From positions 6,458,501 to 6,522,500 of the forward strand of contig NC_061800.1 of the NCBI RefSeq assembly GCF_021462225.1: 64,000 nucleotides of DNA. The letters run 5' to 3'. The DNA is from Girardinichthys multiradiatus. Its lineage: Eukaryota; Chordata; Actinopteri; Cyprinodontiformes; Goodeidae. Within the stretch, counting starts at the first letter, position 1, and every line of letters begins with the position of its first letter. This document shows, one piece after another, positions 22,034 to 33,638 of this stretch. The position numbers were made by a program, and so were the translations under genes. The notes under the pieces were generated by a model that saw only the letters and a program-made list of their open reading frames with translations, searched no databases and had not been told where the DNA came from.

Positions 22034-22399
22034 GCCTCATTTTGACTTGTTTTAAGGACTTTACATCAAAGTTGGATCAGCATGTAGTGTGTTTTTCCAC
22101 TTTAATTTTGTGTGCGACTCCGAATCCAGGCCTCCATTGGTTAATAAATTTGATTTCTATTGATGATTTCTGTGTGATTTTGTTGTCAGCACATTCAACT
22201 TTGTACAGAACAAAGTATTCAATGAGAATACTTTATTCATTCAGATCTAGGATGTGTTATTTGAGCGTTCCCTTTTTTTTTTTTTTTGAGCAGTGTATTA
22301 TGGCACCCTGCGTCTGCATGCAGGAAAGGGTGATCCGATAATAAAACGCAACGAAATAATAATCATTCTGTCAGAACCCTTAGAAAAGAATGAGTCAGG

Positions 22400-23200
22400 G
22401 AGAAACCTGACACATCTTGCAGGTAAAAAAGAATAAATGAGCACGGAGATGACCATGAGGCTGCTGTACAAATGTCTTCCACTGTCATTCCTCCATGCAG
22501 AGCTGTGGAGGATGAAATCCCCCTGGTTGAATGAGCTCTGAGATTCTCTGGAGGATCCAATCCAGAGGAAATATAAGCCTGTTAAATAGCCTCACACAGC
22601 CAATGTGAGAGGCGCTGTTCAGATAGGGGACGTCCTGCAGAGTTTTCTCTGTAATGCACGAACAGATGCTGGGAGCAGCGCAGTTTAACTCCACCCCCAG
22701 ATAAATGATTATCCTGGATGGGAAAACAGAATGTTTTTGCCAGTTTATGGAAAACCCGAGGACTGTCAGATGTGCAGCCAGTGCCTTTGTCTGTACTGCC
22801 GCTTCCTCTTTGGACCGAGCCAGCAAAAGCAGGTCGTCCAGATTAAAGAGGATTCTCATCCCTGCCGAGTGCAGTGGCTGCAACGCCGTCTCCACACATT
22901 TGGAGAACGTGCGTGGAGCGAGAAAGTAACCAAACGGCAGTCGGTTGTACTGATATGAGATCCCCTAATAGGCGAATGCAGATTTTTGCGGTGTTTCGGG
23001 ATGATGGGGATGTGAAAATAAGTGTCCTTCAGATCTACGGAGGTGAACCAGTCGTTCTGGTTAACGTTCTCCATCACCTGTCTGACTGTCAGCATGTGGA
23101 AACGTCTCTCCAAGATCGCTTTGTTGAACAGAGACAAAAGGAGAATTGGTCTCATTCCTCCTGTTTTTTTGGGAACCAGAAAATACCAGGAATAAAACCC
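22400..23200 (-). pseudogene. DIRS-type reverse transcriptase pseudogene
   Basis: Minus-strand frames 23155-22856 and 22895-22485 carry the RT core. FNKAILERRFHMLTVRQVME leads to motif A WFTSVDLKDTYFHIPI (catalytic Asp near 23033), and METALQPLHSAGMRILFNLD leads to motif C LDDLLLLARS (near 22835), followed by LGFSINWQKHSV and YLGVELN. This combination is characteristic of DIRS1-like RT, which is distantly related to gypsy RT. A frameshift separates the two parts near 22900, and downstream RNase H is not recognisable. Confidence 0.82.
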
Positions 23201-23929
23201 CGTGTTTTCCTCTCCGTGAGGAACCCTGGAAATTACGTTTTTTTATCAGGAGTTCCTACAGTTCTGACATGAGAACGGAGCTCTGCTCTGGGGAGGACAG
23301 GACTGTCTCCTAAATCCCTCTGAACGGTGGGGGGTGTGACAAGAACTGCAGTGTGTAACCTCTGCTGATCAGTCTGTCCATCTACATGTCCAGGCAACAT
23401 ATACGCTGCCACTCTGATTGGTGCTCTGAGAGCGGGTGCGCATTTATCTGCCGCGCCATGGTGCTCACGGATACAAGCCAGGCTAGAGCCCCTAACGCCA
23501 TTACCCGATTCGGATTCTGATCGGAGGTAACCCATGGGGGACTCTGATCGAAAGGGCTGTCAACCAGTCTCACCAGGGGGATATTCACCCAGGCTCCCAG
23601 CTTGGTGTTGAGCAGGGGCATCACTGATTTGCCGATTCGTAGGGAGCTGCTGTTCTGCATACTCTCTGATTGCACCCACTGACAGCTGGGGAAGACAGGA
23701 GGGAGAAGGCAGCGAGCGCAGCTCTACCGGAACAGCCTAGGATGCTCTCGTGGAGTCATGTTCAGATGGAAGAACAAAAAAGGGGGGCTTTGAAACTGTG
23801 AGATCGTGGGGCCTCTTAAACGGCAGTTAAAAAGGATCCGTCTCATTTGCCATGGAGGATGCATGTGAAGAAAACACAGTGGGATCATACAATCTGGCTG
23901 AGCCAGAATTTGCCAGAAACTTGCTCTTA

Positions 23930-25140
23930 GAGCCCCCAGTCATTTCTTAAACCTCCGCCGTGACGGAGGGTTGGACCAGGCGCACGCCATCTGCTGACCT
24001 CTGCGATGCTGCTGCAGCTGATGTTGAGTAGAAGGTGCGGTGGGCAGAGGGACTCCGGGAGCTGCAACAGCAGCTGTGGAACGCCTCTGCTGATGCCGCT
24101 GATCACGGCAATCCCACCAGTGGCTGGTGGTATGGGAGGAACGGATGCCGGGGCGACGAAGAGACCCATGTTTCCTGACACGTTCAAGCTCCTCTTGCGA
24201 GGTCTGCATCTGCCCCAGCACAGACTGGAAATGAGGACCAAATAGCCCATTGGGACTGATCAGTCCCTCCAGTAACTCCCTCTTAAAATCCTCGGGAATG
24301 GAGGAGGAGATCCGAAGCCACATCTGTCGCTGTAGCAAGGTCTGCCGGGCAGCAATGCGGGAGGAGCACATAGCCGACGCCGCACAGAGTTTAAGGATGG
24401 TGTCCGCAGTTGCAGAATTCCTCCACATCTTCCGGTGGCAACTCACTCTCCCGAGCCTTCTTAGAAATGGAGTAGGCCAGGAAGGCGGTGTTGTTCGTCG
24501 CCGCAGCAGCAACCTGAGCGGCACACAGGTGGGAGCGATCTGTCAGCCTGGCCATGATCTGATCGCTGGAGGAGGGGGGTACAGGCCGTCGTCCGACGCG
24601 CCGGGCCGACCTAACCCCAAAAACAGCCGACAGACTGGGCTCCATAGCAGGAACTGGGGATCCGTCAGGGACTCCTCCCTCGTGATGGGTGTGAAGGTGG
24701 AGAGCGGTGCTTTCGGCTGAAGCGGCTCAGCCGCTGCTCCTGACAGGTAAGCAGTTACCGCAGGGAAACGGGCCCAAACCGGGTCTCGGTTGGTTGGATG
24801 AGCTGGGGCGTATTTTCCCGCCAGGTCATCAGTAGGATGCTTGGCTAAAGGCGCGGGAACAGAGACACCTTTAGCATTAGCTACCTTGGCTATGATGTCC
24901 GGCAGCGCGCTAACAAGCGCGCCCATCGCCAGAAGTGGGGTGGTCGCCGACATCGGGAGGCCCTGAGCGGGGAATTCCCCTTCTAGTGGGGAGAAAATGG
25001 CTAGCTGCCGTTGCTTCTCCTCCGAAGGAAGACGCCTGCAGGACCGAGCCAGCCCCCGCAGATGACATGCAGGTCGTAGCTCATAATATAGCCAGTATGA
25101 CAAGCCGGGCAAAGGCAGATAGTGCTGACGCTAGCCATCG
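23930..25140 (-). pseudogene. DIRS gag-like ORF1 pseudogene
   Basis: Minus-strand frames 25112-24543 and 24524-23940 overlap the region upstream of RT. The first is rich in Pro/Ala/Leu and includes AKHPTDDLAGKYAPAHPTNR. The second contains ILKLCAASAMCSSRIAARQT and LLQRQMWLRISSSIPEDFKR, which resemble the helical gag-like region of fish DIRS elements, then a basic Arg/Gln-rich tail. At least one frameshift near 24530 and later stops make it non-functional. The location between the 5-prime terminal repeat and RT supports the call more than the sequence alone. Confidence 0.65.
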
Positions 25141-25149
25141 TTCTTGTGT

Positions 25150-25313
25150 AGTATCAGTGCTATTAAGCTGTCGCTGAAGAAAAAATGGGAGCCGTTTGCC
25201 CGGTCTCACTGTAATTTATACGGACTGGGGTGGGGCCCACACAGCAGGTGGACGTGGACGTTTTCAGTGCTGCGCTGCGCGCGAAGGGATAAACCCACTA
25301 GCGATAGCTTTTG
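25150..25313 (-). repeat. DIRS right inverted terminal repeat (truncated)
   Basis: The reverse complement of this segment matches 17574-17713, including the TTTATCCCTTC and GGGCCCCACCCCAGTCC blocks. The outermost ~55 bases of the left repeat are missing here, so the end near 25313 is a truncation point. Confidence 0.7.
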
Positions 25314-27284
25314 TAACCAAAATTACAAAAAAAGAACATACCCAGGCAGCCCCTCGGCTGCTCAGTCAGCTCATCCTTCCGTTGTTGTGTACCCGTGTCA
25401 TATTTTGGGTTGTTTTATTCAAAACTGGTGCACTGTGCAACTGTTAAAGAACTGGTGGTGGGATAAAGCCTTTCAACAATCTTAATAAATATTTTTGATA
25501 AAGGCCAAAATTAAAAAAATAAAAATAATTTTGATTATGGAAATAGAACAACTACAATATGATGCTAGATTAATGATTACAGAATATAATATTACCATAT
25601 ATTTTATACAGTTAAATAATGCTTTTAGAATGAAACAATAAAATAAATCGAAACTTGAACTAAAATAAACTGACATATTGCTTGATATTAGGCAAACTGT
25701 ATGTAATGTGAAATGGATTTATTAAAAGCAAGGGCTGGTCAGTAATCAAAGTCTTGTTCTCTTGCAGCTTAAATGAACCACATAGCATGTCATACCGTAG
25801 AAAACAGTTTCCTCATAAATTCATTCCTCTGACTTAATTTTTAAAAACCCTATTGATACCAGAAACAGCATACTTTGAGTCTTCTTCTCTCACTAGCAGA
25901 GTCTTGTTGTCAACTCAACCTAGTAAGCACTTATTTGTATTGGTGATTGAAAAACAAATTTCAAACCAGTCTGGAATTTCTTATTTTAGTGCCACACTTA
26001 TATTAATGGATGTAATAGTCAAAACTGTCAAAAGTACAGTTTGCTTACCATGCAGCTACATCTTGTTATCTTATGGACATGCAACAAAAAATTATTTTAT
26101 CCAACATCACCAGACAGACTCTATACATTTGTTCAGATTTTTTAGTTAATAGGTTAATTTAAGATTATTTTTTAGTCACAGTTTAAGCCTTCCTTATAAA
26201 ATCAAGCAGCTCTTGCCAAGGTTTTTAGGTTGAATGAGATGCATTTAGATTTTTTCAAGCCACCAAAGTTTAGAATAACTGCATATTCCTTGAAAAAAAA
26301 AGAACCAAGAAAAATGTTCTGAAATTTTCATCTTATTCAGAGTCAAAACCATATTTGAGGTCACATCTGATATAGGAAGGAGGAGAGGAAATGCCGGGAC
26401 ACTACTTAGGTATCCGTGGGTGGTTTCAGCCTCATAACCTTTCTAAACAAAAGTGGCACATAAGTTTCACTTTCAAACTTTGTTTTTTCGGTTATATCTT
26501 AGACAGATTGTTATCACCACACTGTAACCCACAGATAAACAAAATGCCAGCAGCATTGGAGATCTAAATTTGCTTCATTCCTTGGCATCTAGCAAGCAAG
26601 TTGAGCTTTCCACTGCATCATGTCACAACGTTTCACAACAAAGACGATTGCCAATGTGAAAACTAAGTGAAGGCAGCTCACCTTGGAGAACAGTGACGTC
26701 TGCAGCCACATTCTAGCTCAGGATCCGATCTCTACTGGACAGAGCAACAACAGGCCTGATGGTAGTTTGATTTAATGCAGCCTTTCTCTTGACTCAGTGG
26801 TGAATAATAAAACTGATGCACTGCGCTCTGTGGGAAATGTCAAGCCCATAAACAATGTTCAGTTAACATTCAGCCAATCTGGACCGACGCCTGGTCAGCG
26901 TCAACATGCCCGATAAATGGCAGTGACACACACAATCTCGCAAAGCAAGTTAGGGGAGTAAATGTCACTCGATTCCCTTAAAGTTAGGGATTGTGTGGAA
27001 AAAGGGTGTGAACTTAGAATATGATTTTTCATGTGTGTGTCTGTGTGAGTATGCGTCTGCATGTTGGTTGGAGGGAGTACAGTGACTCTGAAACCAAAGA
27101 AAGCCCTGCCCACTCCCACAGTGGAAAGAATGGTGTGTTATTCTGTAAATGACACTAGAGTTCAAGCAGATGCTTGCCTGAGGTGAGATGCTTGTGTGTG
27201 CGCATGTGAGACACACTTGGAATGCAGCAGTGAACCATCATAATATTTTCTTAATTCTTCACTAATCGGTAAATAGGGGAATGG

Positions 27285-27315
27285 ATGTGTGTGTGTGTGT
27301 GTGTGTGTGTGTGTC
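27285..27315. repeat. (TG)n microsatellite
   Basis: An uninterrupted TG dinucleotide run of about 14-15 units. Shorter CA/TG-rich patches continue either side (27030-27060, 27770-27800). Confidence 0.95.
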
Positions 27316-27685
27316 TTCACCAACTGGGGTTTCCTGCAGACAGTGCTGATCATCATGGAGGTGGCCATCTGAAGAGTGTTTGTCACAAGACAACCTCCGT
27401 CTTGTGCTGTGGTTCAAATGAGTGTGTGTTCTAGCATTTTATACAGTGTAAGGCCCATTTTCTAAACATAGACTACATTGTGAGGACCCAAAGCCTGGGC
27501 CCCATAAAAAGAAATAGTGTTTTTGGGTAAGGGTTTAGGACGAAGGTATGAATTGAGTTCCACTTGTGAAAGTAAATCTGTTGGGCTTCTTCTTGGCACT
27601 CAGACAACAATTCCAAGTGCTACTCTGCTGGACAGGACATGTTAAAAAAAAAAAAAAGGTTTTTTGTACTGGTATTGACTGGGCT

Positions 27686-27708
27686 TAGGGTTAGGGTCAG
27701 GGTTAGGC
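27686..27708. repeat. short telomere-like TTAGGG patch
   Basis: CTTAGGGTTAGGGTCAGGGTTAGG is three to four imperfect TTAGGG units; a GGGTTTAGG patch lies upstream at 27528-27536. A similar patch is at 42512-42530. Both are too short to be former telomeres and may belong to dispersed repeats. Confidence 0.6.
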
Positions 27709-28557
27709 CATAGAAATGAATGGAAAATGAATGGACATCAAGTTCTTGTAAAGATAGAAAGACATAATGTGTGCGTGTGTTTGTTTGTGTGTGTGTGCAG
27801 TACGGGGGCCGGCCCCCTTGCCCCTCATTATAGTCACTCAGCATGCTTTCTAATCACACAGACCACAGAGGACGTTGTTTACGATGTGCAGTGGTGCGTC
27901 CGTGTGAGAGGCCAGCGGGTCCGTATCGTGAGACTGCAGGTGCGGATGAGTGCCATGTTGGGCTTTATGAGAATGTAAGTGAGTAAGTATAGAGTGTGAG
28001 AGTGCCTGTTTGAATGTTTTGCGTGAGAGCCTTCCTCTCTTCATGTGGTCAATGAATCCTGCCACAGTTAGCATAATTGTGTTTACAGTAAAGATACTGC
28101 CTACTTCTGACTGGCTGCAGAACAAACACTTACTGGATCAGGATCAAACCGAACGGCAGAGTGTGGGATTTAAATACAGAGTGATTTCAGGTAGCAAGAT
28201 AACACAAAGGGCCGCTTTGACATTCATCCTCCTCAGACCATCAATCTAAATCTGGTTTGAATGAAATGACTAAACCATCCCAACACTCACATTTTCCCAG
28301 AGTCCAATAGATGCCCAATCTCATGTCAAAATGTATTGTAGCTTTTCATAGACTTCAGGCAGTCAATTTAAAAAATTTAAAAGACAAAAAAAGATCTCTG
28401 GATTCTCTTCAAAACAGATCACACGTATCTTTGCTACCTGGTTATTCCTATCAATCTTTCAGTTACAGATATTGTGAAAAAGGTTGATTAAATGAAAGCA
28501 ACCAATAACATATCAACATGATTTATAAATAATTAAAATTATTAAAAGAAAAGTTAA

Positions 28558-28921
28558 ACCTCAAGTGAAGGAGTTCCAGGTTCCATTTGGGAGTAGATGT
28601 GGCAGATTGGGCCAGTGTCTGCAGTGAGCCGGAGGCTCTACTGGTTTGTTGTGGTGAACATGGAACCAGCTTTTAAGGTGAAGTTCTCAGGTGAAGTACA
28701 AGAAGCTAAATGTACCTTTTCTAAATTCACTTCTCGTCTGCATTAAAAAAGGAGCTAGCTGTCAGGGTTCAGGCATCCCCTAGGAACGTCTTTCTTGGAA
28801 GGTCCCTGCTTGGGTGTTCCTTGTGACACAGAGGAAGCAATGCAGTGATTATATTTCTGAGGTTATTTTGGGTATGCCTTAAAGTCTCACCAGAATAAAG
28901 GAAAAGGTACCTGGGGAGATA
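28558..28921 (+). mobile_element. very old RTE/Rex3-like LINE fragment
   Basis: No open frame is left, but stretches follow the C-terminal RT region of Rex3-like LINEs in order: GGCTCTACTGGTTTGTTGTG and AAGGTGAAGTTCTC near 28630-28690, then GATTATATTTCTGAGG and a GGTACCTGGGGAG end near 28848-28920. The order and spacing match the Rex3 copy at 9.4-10 kb with deletions. The call rests on alignment by eye. Confidence 0.5.
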
Positions 28922-30225
28922 ATAACAATATTATATTTTATTTATATATAAAGCAATTTTCATTATAAAAAAGATCTCAAAGTGCTACAGATGAAAACCT
29001 GAGAATGGCTGTTGCCTATGTGACTCAAAACCAGCTGAGCAGCAGGACTTGAATGAATGGCTGTAGTCAGTTAACTAGTTAAGGTTTTATGTACTATATT
29101 TTTGCAATGTTACAACAAATATGAGAATTTAGTTATGCATACTAATTGTTGTCAAGATTAGTAAGGAAAATCAACAGGAAGGCCGCCTTAAGTCAGAATT
29201 CTGACTTGGAAAGTCTGAGGTTTAATACCATCCTCAAAATCAAGGATGGTCACAGTCCACAGAAAACAGTAATAGTGGATGTAATACCTTGTTTACCTGC
29301 ACTCCTAAAACTTTGTTTGTTGTTAATTTAATCACTTATTGTACTGTACAGCCTCTGCAAGTCAACATGGTTCTACATCGTTTGACTGTACAAATGTTGA
29401 GAAATGTGTTGTTATTGGCTTGTACTGGTTATTGCAGAAGCTCTTGTTACTGTGTATCAAATTTAGACTTTTGTCTTCCAACCCAGCTGGATCATGATTA
29501 AGTGGGGTGGGACATTTTCCAAAATACAAATCTAACTTGAGGTAAAGGGAGTGCACCACAATCCTGCTTATGAAATAAATGCAACATAAACAAATAGAAG
29601 CTAAAGCTATGATTTTTTGTAAAAATAATTTTTTGTCTCATTTTTGAAAAAAATTTTCCTTTATGCCATATTTAGCTTTTTACAGTATTTTCTCATTCTT
29701 TTTTCCTTTTCCATTTTTCTTCACCTGTTCATTGAGTTGCAATAATTTTGGCAGGAGCGGTGCGTTTTTCTAAATAGCATTCATTAGGCAAGAAACATCC
29801 AGCAGAAACATAACATGCTCAGGCTGAAAGGCTTCCTTAAAACAAAAAAATCACAAGGTTTTGGATAAACATTTTCCATCTGTCTATCCACCCATACATC
29901 CACTGGTTCCTAAAGTCCAAACACTGTCTTTTAGGTGGCACCAGGTTAAACGTTATTCTGAAGAAAAGTTAGATGTGAACATACAGACATTTGATAAGTA
30001 TTTTTTGTAAATAGAAGGTTGCTTTATCAAAGCATGTAGTTGGCTCCATCCCATTTAAACCAGTAATCCAACACATAAACCAGTCCACTACTGCTCAGAT
30101 TTATCATACTGCAACGAACATTGTTGCTTTTAAAAAATTAAATAAAAACATGTATGGCATATTAACAGTGGTGTCTGAATATTAAAACTGTATTGGAGGT
30201 AATTTCCAAAGTACGTAGCATGAGA
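28922..30225. other. non-coding sequence without recognised element
   Basis: AT-rich with scattered short open frames lacking domains. A CATC/CATA-rich patch (CATCTGTCTATCCACCCATA) near 29877-29900 may be a LINE tail remnant. Confidence 0.4.
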
Positions 30226-30235
30226 ATCACCGCTT

Positions 30236-30480
30236 GGGTCGACTGTGACTCTATTGGAAGCGTAGCGTCTTGCAGTGAGACATTTGTGGGTTTGATTTTA
30301 GCTTCTTCCCCTGTCACATGGCAACGTTCCCCAGTTCGAGGCACTTAACCCCAAGTTGCCTACAGATCGGATTATCGGTGTAAGAATGTGTGCATGTTTG
30401 TGAGTGCAACTGGGTGAATGTGGATCTATTTAAAAGTGGTTAATATAACTAGAAAAGTGCTATGTAATTTCAGTCCATGG
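30236..30480 (+). repeat. degenerate tRNA-derived SINE (second type)
   Basis: This is a diverged relative of the SINE at 7205-7458. It keeps GACTGTGACTCTATTGGAAG in the A-box region, TGTGGGTTTGATTTTAGC in the B-box region, GAGGCACTTAACCCCAAGTT in the body, and a GTGCTATGTAATTTCAGTCCA tail. Confidence 0.75.
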
Positions 30481-30489
30481 TAGTGGTCA

Positions 30490-33045
30490 TATAATGTAAG
30501 AATAAACATTCAAGTCAATATTTAATACAAAAACATGAATGTATAAGAGAGCAAACATGAGTGCATTTCTACAAATAACAACCTTTCAACAGTTTATGCA
30601 GTATTCACCTTCTAATAAAGTCATGTCCTGTCATAATTCGGGGTTGATAGAGTTGTGGGTTGTCTTTGTCTACTTTCTTTCTCTTCCTTCTCACGCTTCC
30701 TGTGCTGCTGATCTCTGAGAAATGTTATTCGTTTGTTCATCAAGCCACACTGCTTAGAGGACCATAAGACGGATTTAATTAACAAATACTAATTTTGAAG
30801 TTTGACAGAATGCATCTGCATTGTTTTGTGTTTTGAAATGATTTGCCCTGTTGTATGTCTCCATGTGTATGCAGAACTCTCTAATACACAGTATTGACAG
30901 GGGCTGGCACAAGCTTGAAGGTCATGCCAGAGGAGACAGAGGCTCTCGTGAAATTAAGCCTCTGAGCTGTTTGGTACCTCTGCATGGAACGGTCACCTTT
31001 GCAGTAGAGGCCGCCAAATGAATTAAAAATCAAAAAACAAAAAGAAGACTGCTGGGAATCACACAATAGTCGCAGTAATCTACCTTTCCTCTTTGTTATA
31101 CCTCAAGTACTGTCTTGTTGTTTCTTTTATATTTACCTGTTCTCTAGAGTCACTTACATGGAATTCAGCTTTTATTTCCAAAGGAGGATCACATCTTTCC
31201 TCTGGAAACTCCCGTATCTGCTTTTTTTCTCATAGAACTGACCTAAAACACATTACACTTCAGAAAGAGTCCACAATTGGCAATGTGAGCCTTATTTCAA
31301 TCACGTCCACCTGCCCACCTGTCTACCTCATTCTTAACCGATCTCTCCTTCAGTGATGACCTTTGACCAGATTCGCTGAACTAGATACCTATTTGCTACA
31401 TTAAGATCTTAACTTTGGACTCTTCCTACCAAATAATAACTAAAACAAACTATTTCCAGAAATCTATGAATATAATGTGTGCATGAGTCACAGTGGTGTC
31501 AGTGAGTTCATCACTCTGGAGTGAGTAATTCTAAACAGCTGTGTGTGTGTGTGTGTTAAAAATGAATGCACTGTATATGTCTGTGTTAGACTGGTATTAG
31601 CCTCACACCACACACACAGGGACAGGCAGTTGTTGATTCCTGGATTCCTCTCTCCAGTCCGCTGCCGGTGCCGTGGTTTATTGCAAACAAACTGATGGAT
31701 TGCTGCGGGAAAAGGCTACACATGACATGTTTGTTTCCAATCAGAGCCAGGTTTAACTCTGAATAAACAGACTCCTCTTTCTCAGGTGGTGCAGCTCCGA
31801 CAACATTATGTGGTCGGGCTGCTGGTGGATCCAGGAATAAAAACTGTATTTGAGTTTGATCACATCCCACGGTCAGCTGGATTCTGGTAAAAAGGATGTT
31901 TGGCAGAGGAACATGCTCTCGTGTCAATAACTCTGTGGGTGGAAGCGTTTACTAGCTCTCATTGCATTGTGTATGCCTGTGCATGTGTGCACACACTTGG
32001 TTTTTTTTTTCTGAACATCTTGCTCTTTTGTGCAAATGTTATAACGACTTTAACTGGAAAGCTGAGAAGCATTTGTTTGTCTGCACAGCTTCACAAATGC
32101 TTAAGTCATATAAAGTCAAATGTGGAGCAAAAAGCAGAAAATGATGAAATGCCTTTTTGATGAAGAAACAAAGCTCTGAAGGAATTTGAAAGAAAAAAGA
32201 AACAAAATCATGAGGACTTGCAAAAGTGTTGCCAACTCAGAAAAAACTCCCTATACTGCTTGGATCAGACAGGCCACTACATACTACATTTCCGGGCTGC
32301 TGCAGCTAATGACCTGAAATCAACTACAGACTTATATTAAACCTTCAACACACAATGTAGCTAAGTGTGTGTGATGTAACCAGATAACTTCAGCTCAAGG
32401 CAGAAAAGAATACATGCAGTAATTTAAATTACAGTTTCTGTTCTCTCAGCTTTGGATGCTCAGTGTTTTTTATTCCAACAATGTGGTGTTCCATTGTTAG
32501 CTACACACTGAAGTAATCAGCTGCTCAGGGACAACTGTTTGTTGCAAAGCTGGCCTAGGAAATTGATAAATGTCACTCAAAAACAAAATGTTTCTCTTCT
32601 CACAGGAAGTTAATGGGGTCACAAAGTGCTAATGAGGTTTCCCACAAACAAACATCTGTGCAGTCTTGTTAACATCATTGTAGAAACAATTGTTTCTGAG
32701 AAATAATCTAGGAAAAGCCTGAAAAAACAGTTTTAAACCAAAGGAAATACCTTTCTTTTTTAGTGTTCCCCTCTTTGTTTACAATGATAGAAATTAGAAC
32801 ATGACTAGCAACTGCTGTGATCCACAGGTGTTTTCATTTCATATCTCTGCCTAGTTTGCCTGTGTTTGGGTCCAACAAAAACCAAACTTGACAAAAACAT
32901 GTGGCGTTGGAATCTGACATTATTGACAGAAGGTTGATTTCTGCTCAGCTGGCATAATCAGTTGACACTGGACAGGTTTAGATTGTATGTTGTTCAACAG
33001 AACATTGTTATACATTAAGCAGATAACCTTTATTAAATAAGTGGA
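30490..33045. other. non-coding sequence without recognised element
   Basis: Open frames at 31093-31356, 31586-31927 and 31900-32160 show no recognisable domain, signal or splice context. A short (TG)n patch lies near 31540-31555. I see no repeat family. Confidence 0.4.
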
Positions 33046-33049
33046 TTTT

Positions 33050-33622
33050 TCAGATGTTACGGCTACATGTTCTGTTTAAAACAACAGCCCTGCTGTCGGC
33101 AGACAGCAGATGAAAATCGATAATGTCAGTCGTCACACTCTTATCTCTCTGCCTCAAGGACAACAACCCCCTGGTGACCTCCCGACTAGGGAGGACCGGA
33201 TCAAAAACTCTGATGAGCTCTTTAGAAAAGGCTGAATAGGAAGCACAGGAGGTGGAGTCATTCTGCCACTCAGCTGTGCCCCACTGTTTGGCCTTGCCAG
33301 CTAAAAGGGAAATGACAAACGCCACTCTAGAGCGCTCAGTGGGGATAGAGGACGGATGTAATTCAAAATGTATCTCACACTGAGTTGGGAAAGCCCGACA
33401 CTGGTCGGAATCTCCCTTGAATAATTCCGGGGGAACCAGTCGGGGTTCTTTCACCATGACAGGTACGGCAGGAGGGCTGGCCGGAGCTGGTTGTAAAGGT
33501 GCCTGAGTAGAAACAGGGGACATGGATCGTAACATGGTGATAATCTCACCCATTCCAGAATCAAGACGAGCGATGGAGTTATCCACGCAGGTGCGCCACT
33601 GCTGTGCTGGTGAGGGGTCCAT
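33050..33622 (-). pseudogene. Ty3/gypsy gag fragment
   Basis: Open for 190 codons from ATG 33622. The start MDPSPAQQWRTC is followed by a short helical N-terminus, a Pro/Ala-rich linker, then the capsid-type domain: LVPPELFKGDSDQCRAF, SRVAFVISLLAGKAKQWGTA and SRVAF-to-LLSLRQRDKSVTTD at residues about 80-170. These match the retrotransposon gag domain of fish gypsy elements. The frame ends where sequence similarity stops, so the zinc knuckle and all of pol are missing. It directly follows a primer-binding region and a complete-looking 5-prime LTR. Confidence 0.82.
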
Positions 33623-33638
33623 TATCGTCCAGATTTTC
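33623..33638 (-). promoter_or_regulatory. probable primer-binding region of the gypsy element
   Basis: The 16 bases between the LTR end (TTTCA on the minus strand, at 33639) and the gag ATG read GAAAATCTGGACGATA. Position and length fit a primer-binding site, but I cannot name the tRNA. Confidence 0.45.

Larger units (their letters stand above)
18242..22295 (+). mobile_element. Tc1-like transposon inserted in DIRS and carrying two insertions
   Basis: The terminal repeats are CACTGCTCAAAAAAATAAAG at 18242 and its reverse complement (CTTT...TTTGAGCAGTG) ending at 22295, flanked by TA at 18240-18241 and 22296-22297. The right repeat has an expanded T run. Removing the inner Tc1 (18286-19545) and the LTR (20524-21766) leaves about 1.55 kb, the normal size for a Tc1 element. 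The transposase is in three pieces and cannot function. This element entered the DIRS copy and was later hit twice itself. Confidence 0.9.
17514..25313 (-). mobile_element. DIRS-type tyrosine-recombinase retroelement, deleted and invaded
   Basis: Inverted terminal repeats at 17514-17713 and about 25150-25313 share blocks such as CCTGCTGTGTGGGCCCCACC (17630 region; reverse complement near 25230-25250) and AGTGGGTTTATCCCTT. An internal complementary region follows the left repeat at 17714-17812. Between them lie a gag-like and an RT pseudogene on the minus strand. DIRS elements replicate through a circular form resolved by a tyrosine recombinase and leave no TSD. Without the inserted Tc1 (18242-22295) only about 3.7 kb remains. 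RNase H, methyltransferase-like and recombinase regions are not recognisable in the 600 bp left between RT and the 3-prime end. Confidence 0.8.
25314..28557. other. sparse non-coding sequence with microsatellites
   Basis: No gene is supported. Short open frames at 25853-26149, 26901-27216 and 27727-28249 lack recognisable motifs, and those across TG repeats are artefacts of the repeat. Features visible inside are listed separately: a (TG)n run near 27285-27315 and a telomere-like patch near 27685. Confidence 0.45.

Noticed and set aside
24006..24720. Plus-strand frames over the DIRS gag region
   Set aside because: They are antisense by-products; the gag-like signal and element polarity are on the minus strand.
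27686..27708. Interstitial telomere from a chromosome fusion
   Set aside because: Only three to four imperfect units, similar to a patch at 42.5 kb that lies in an L2 fragment; more likely part of dispersed repeats.
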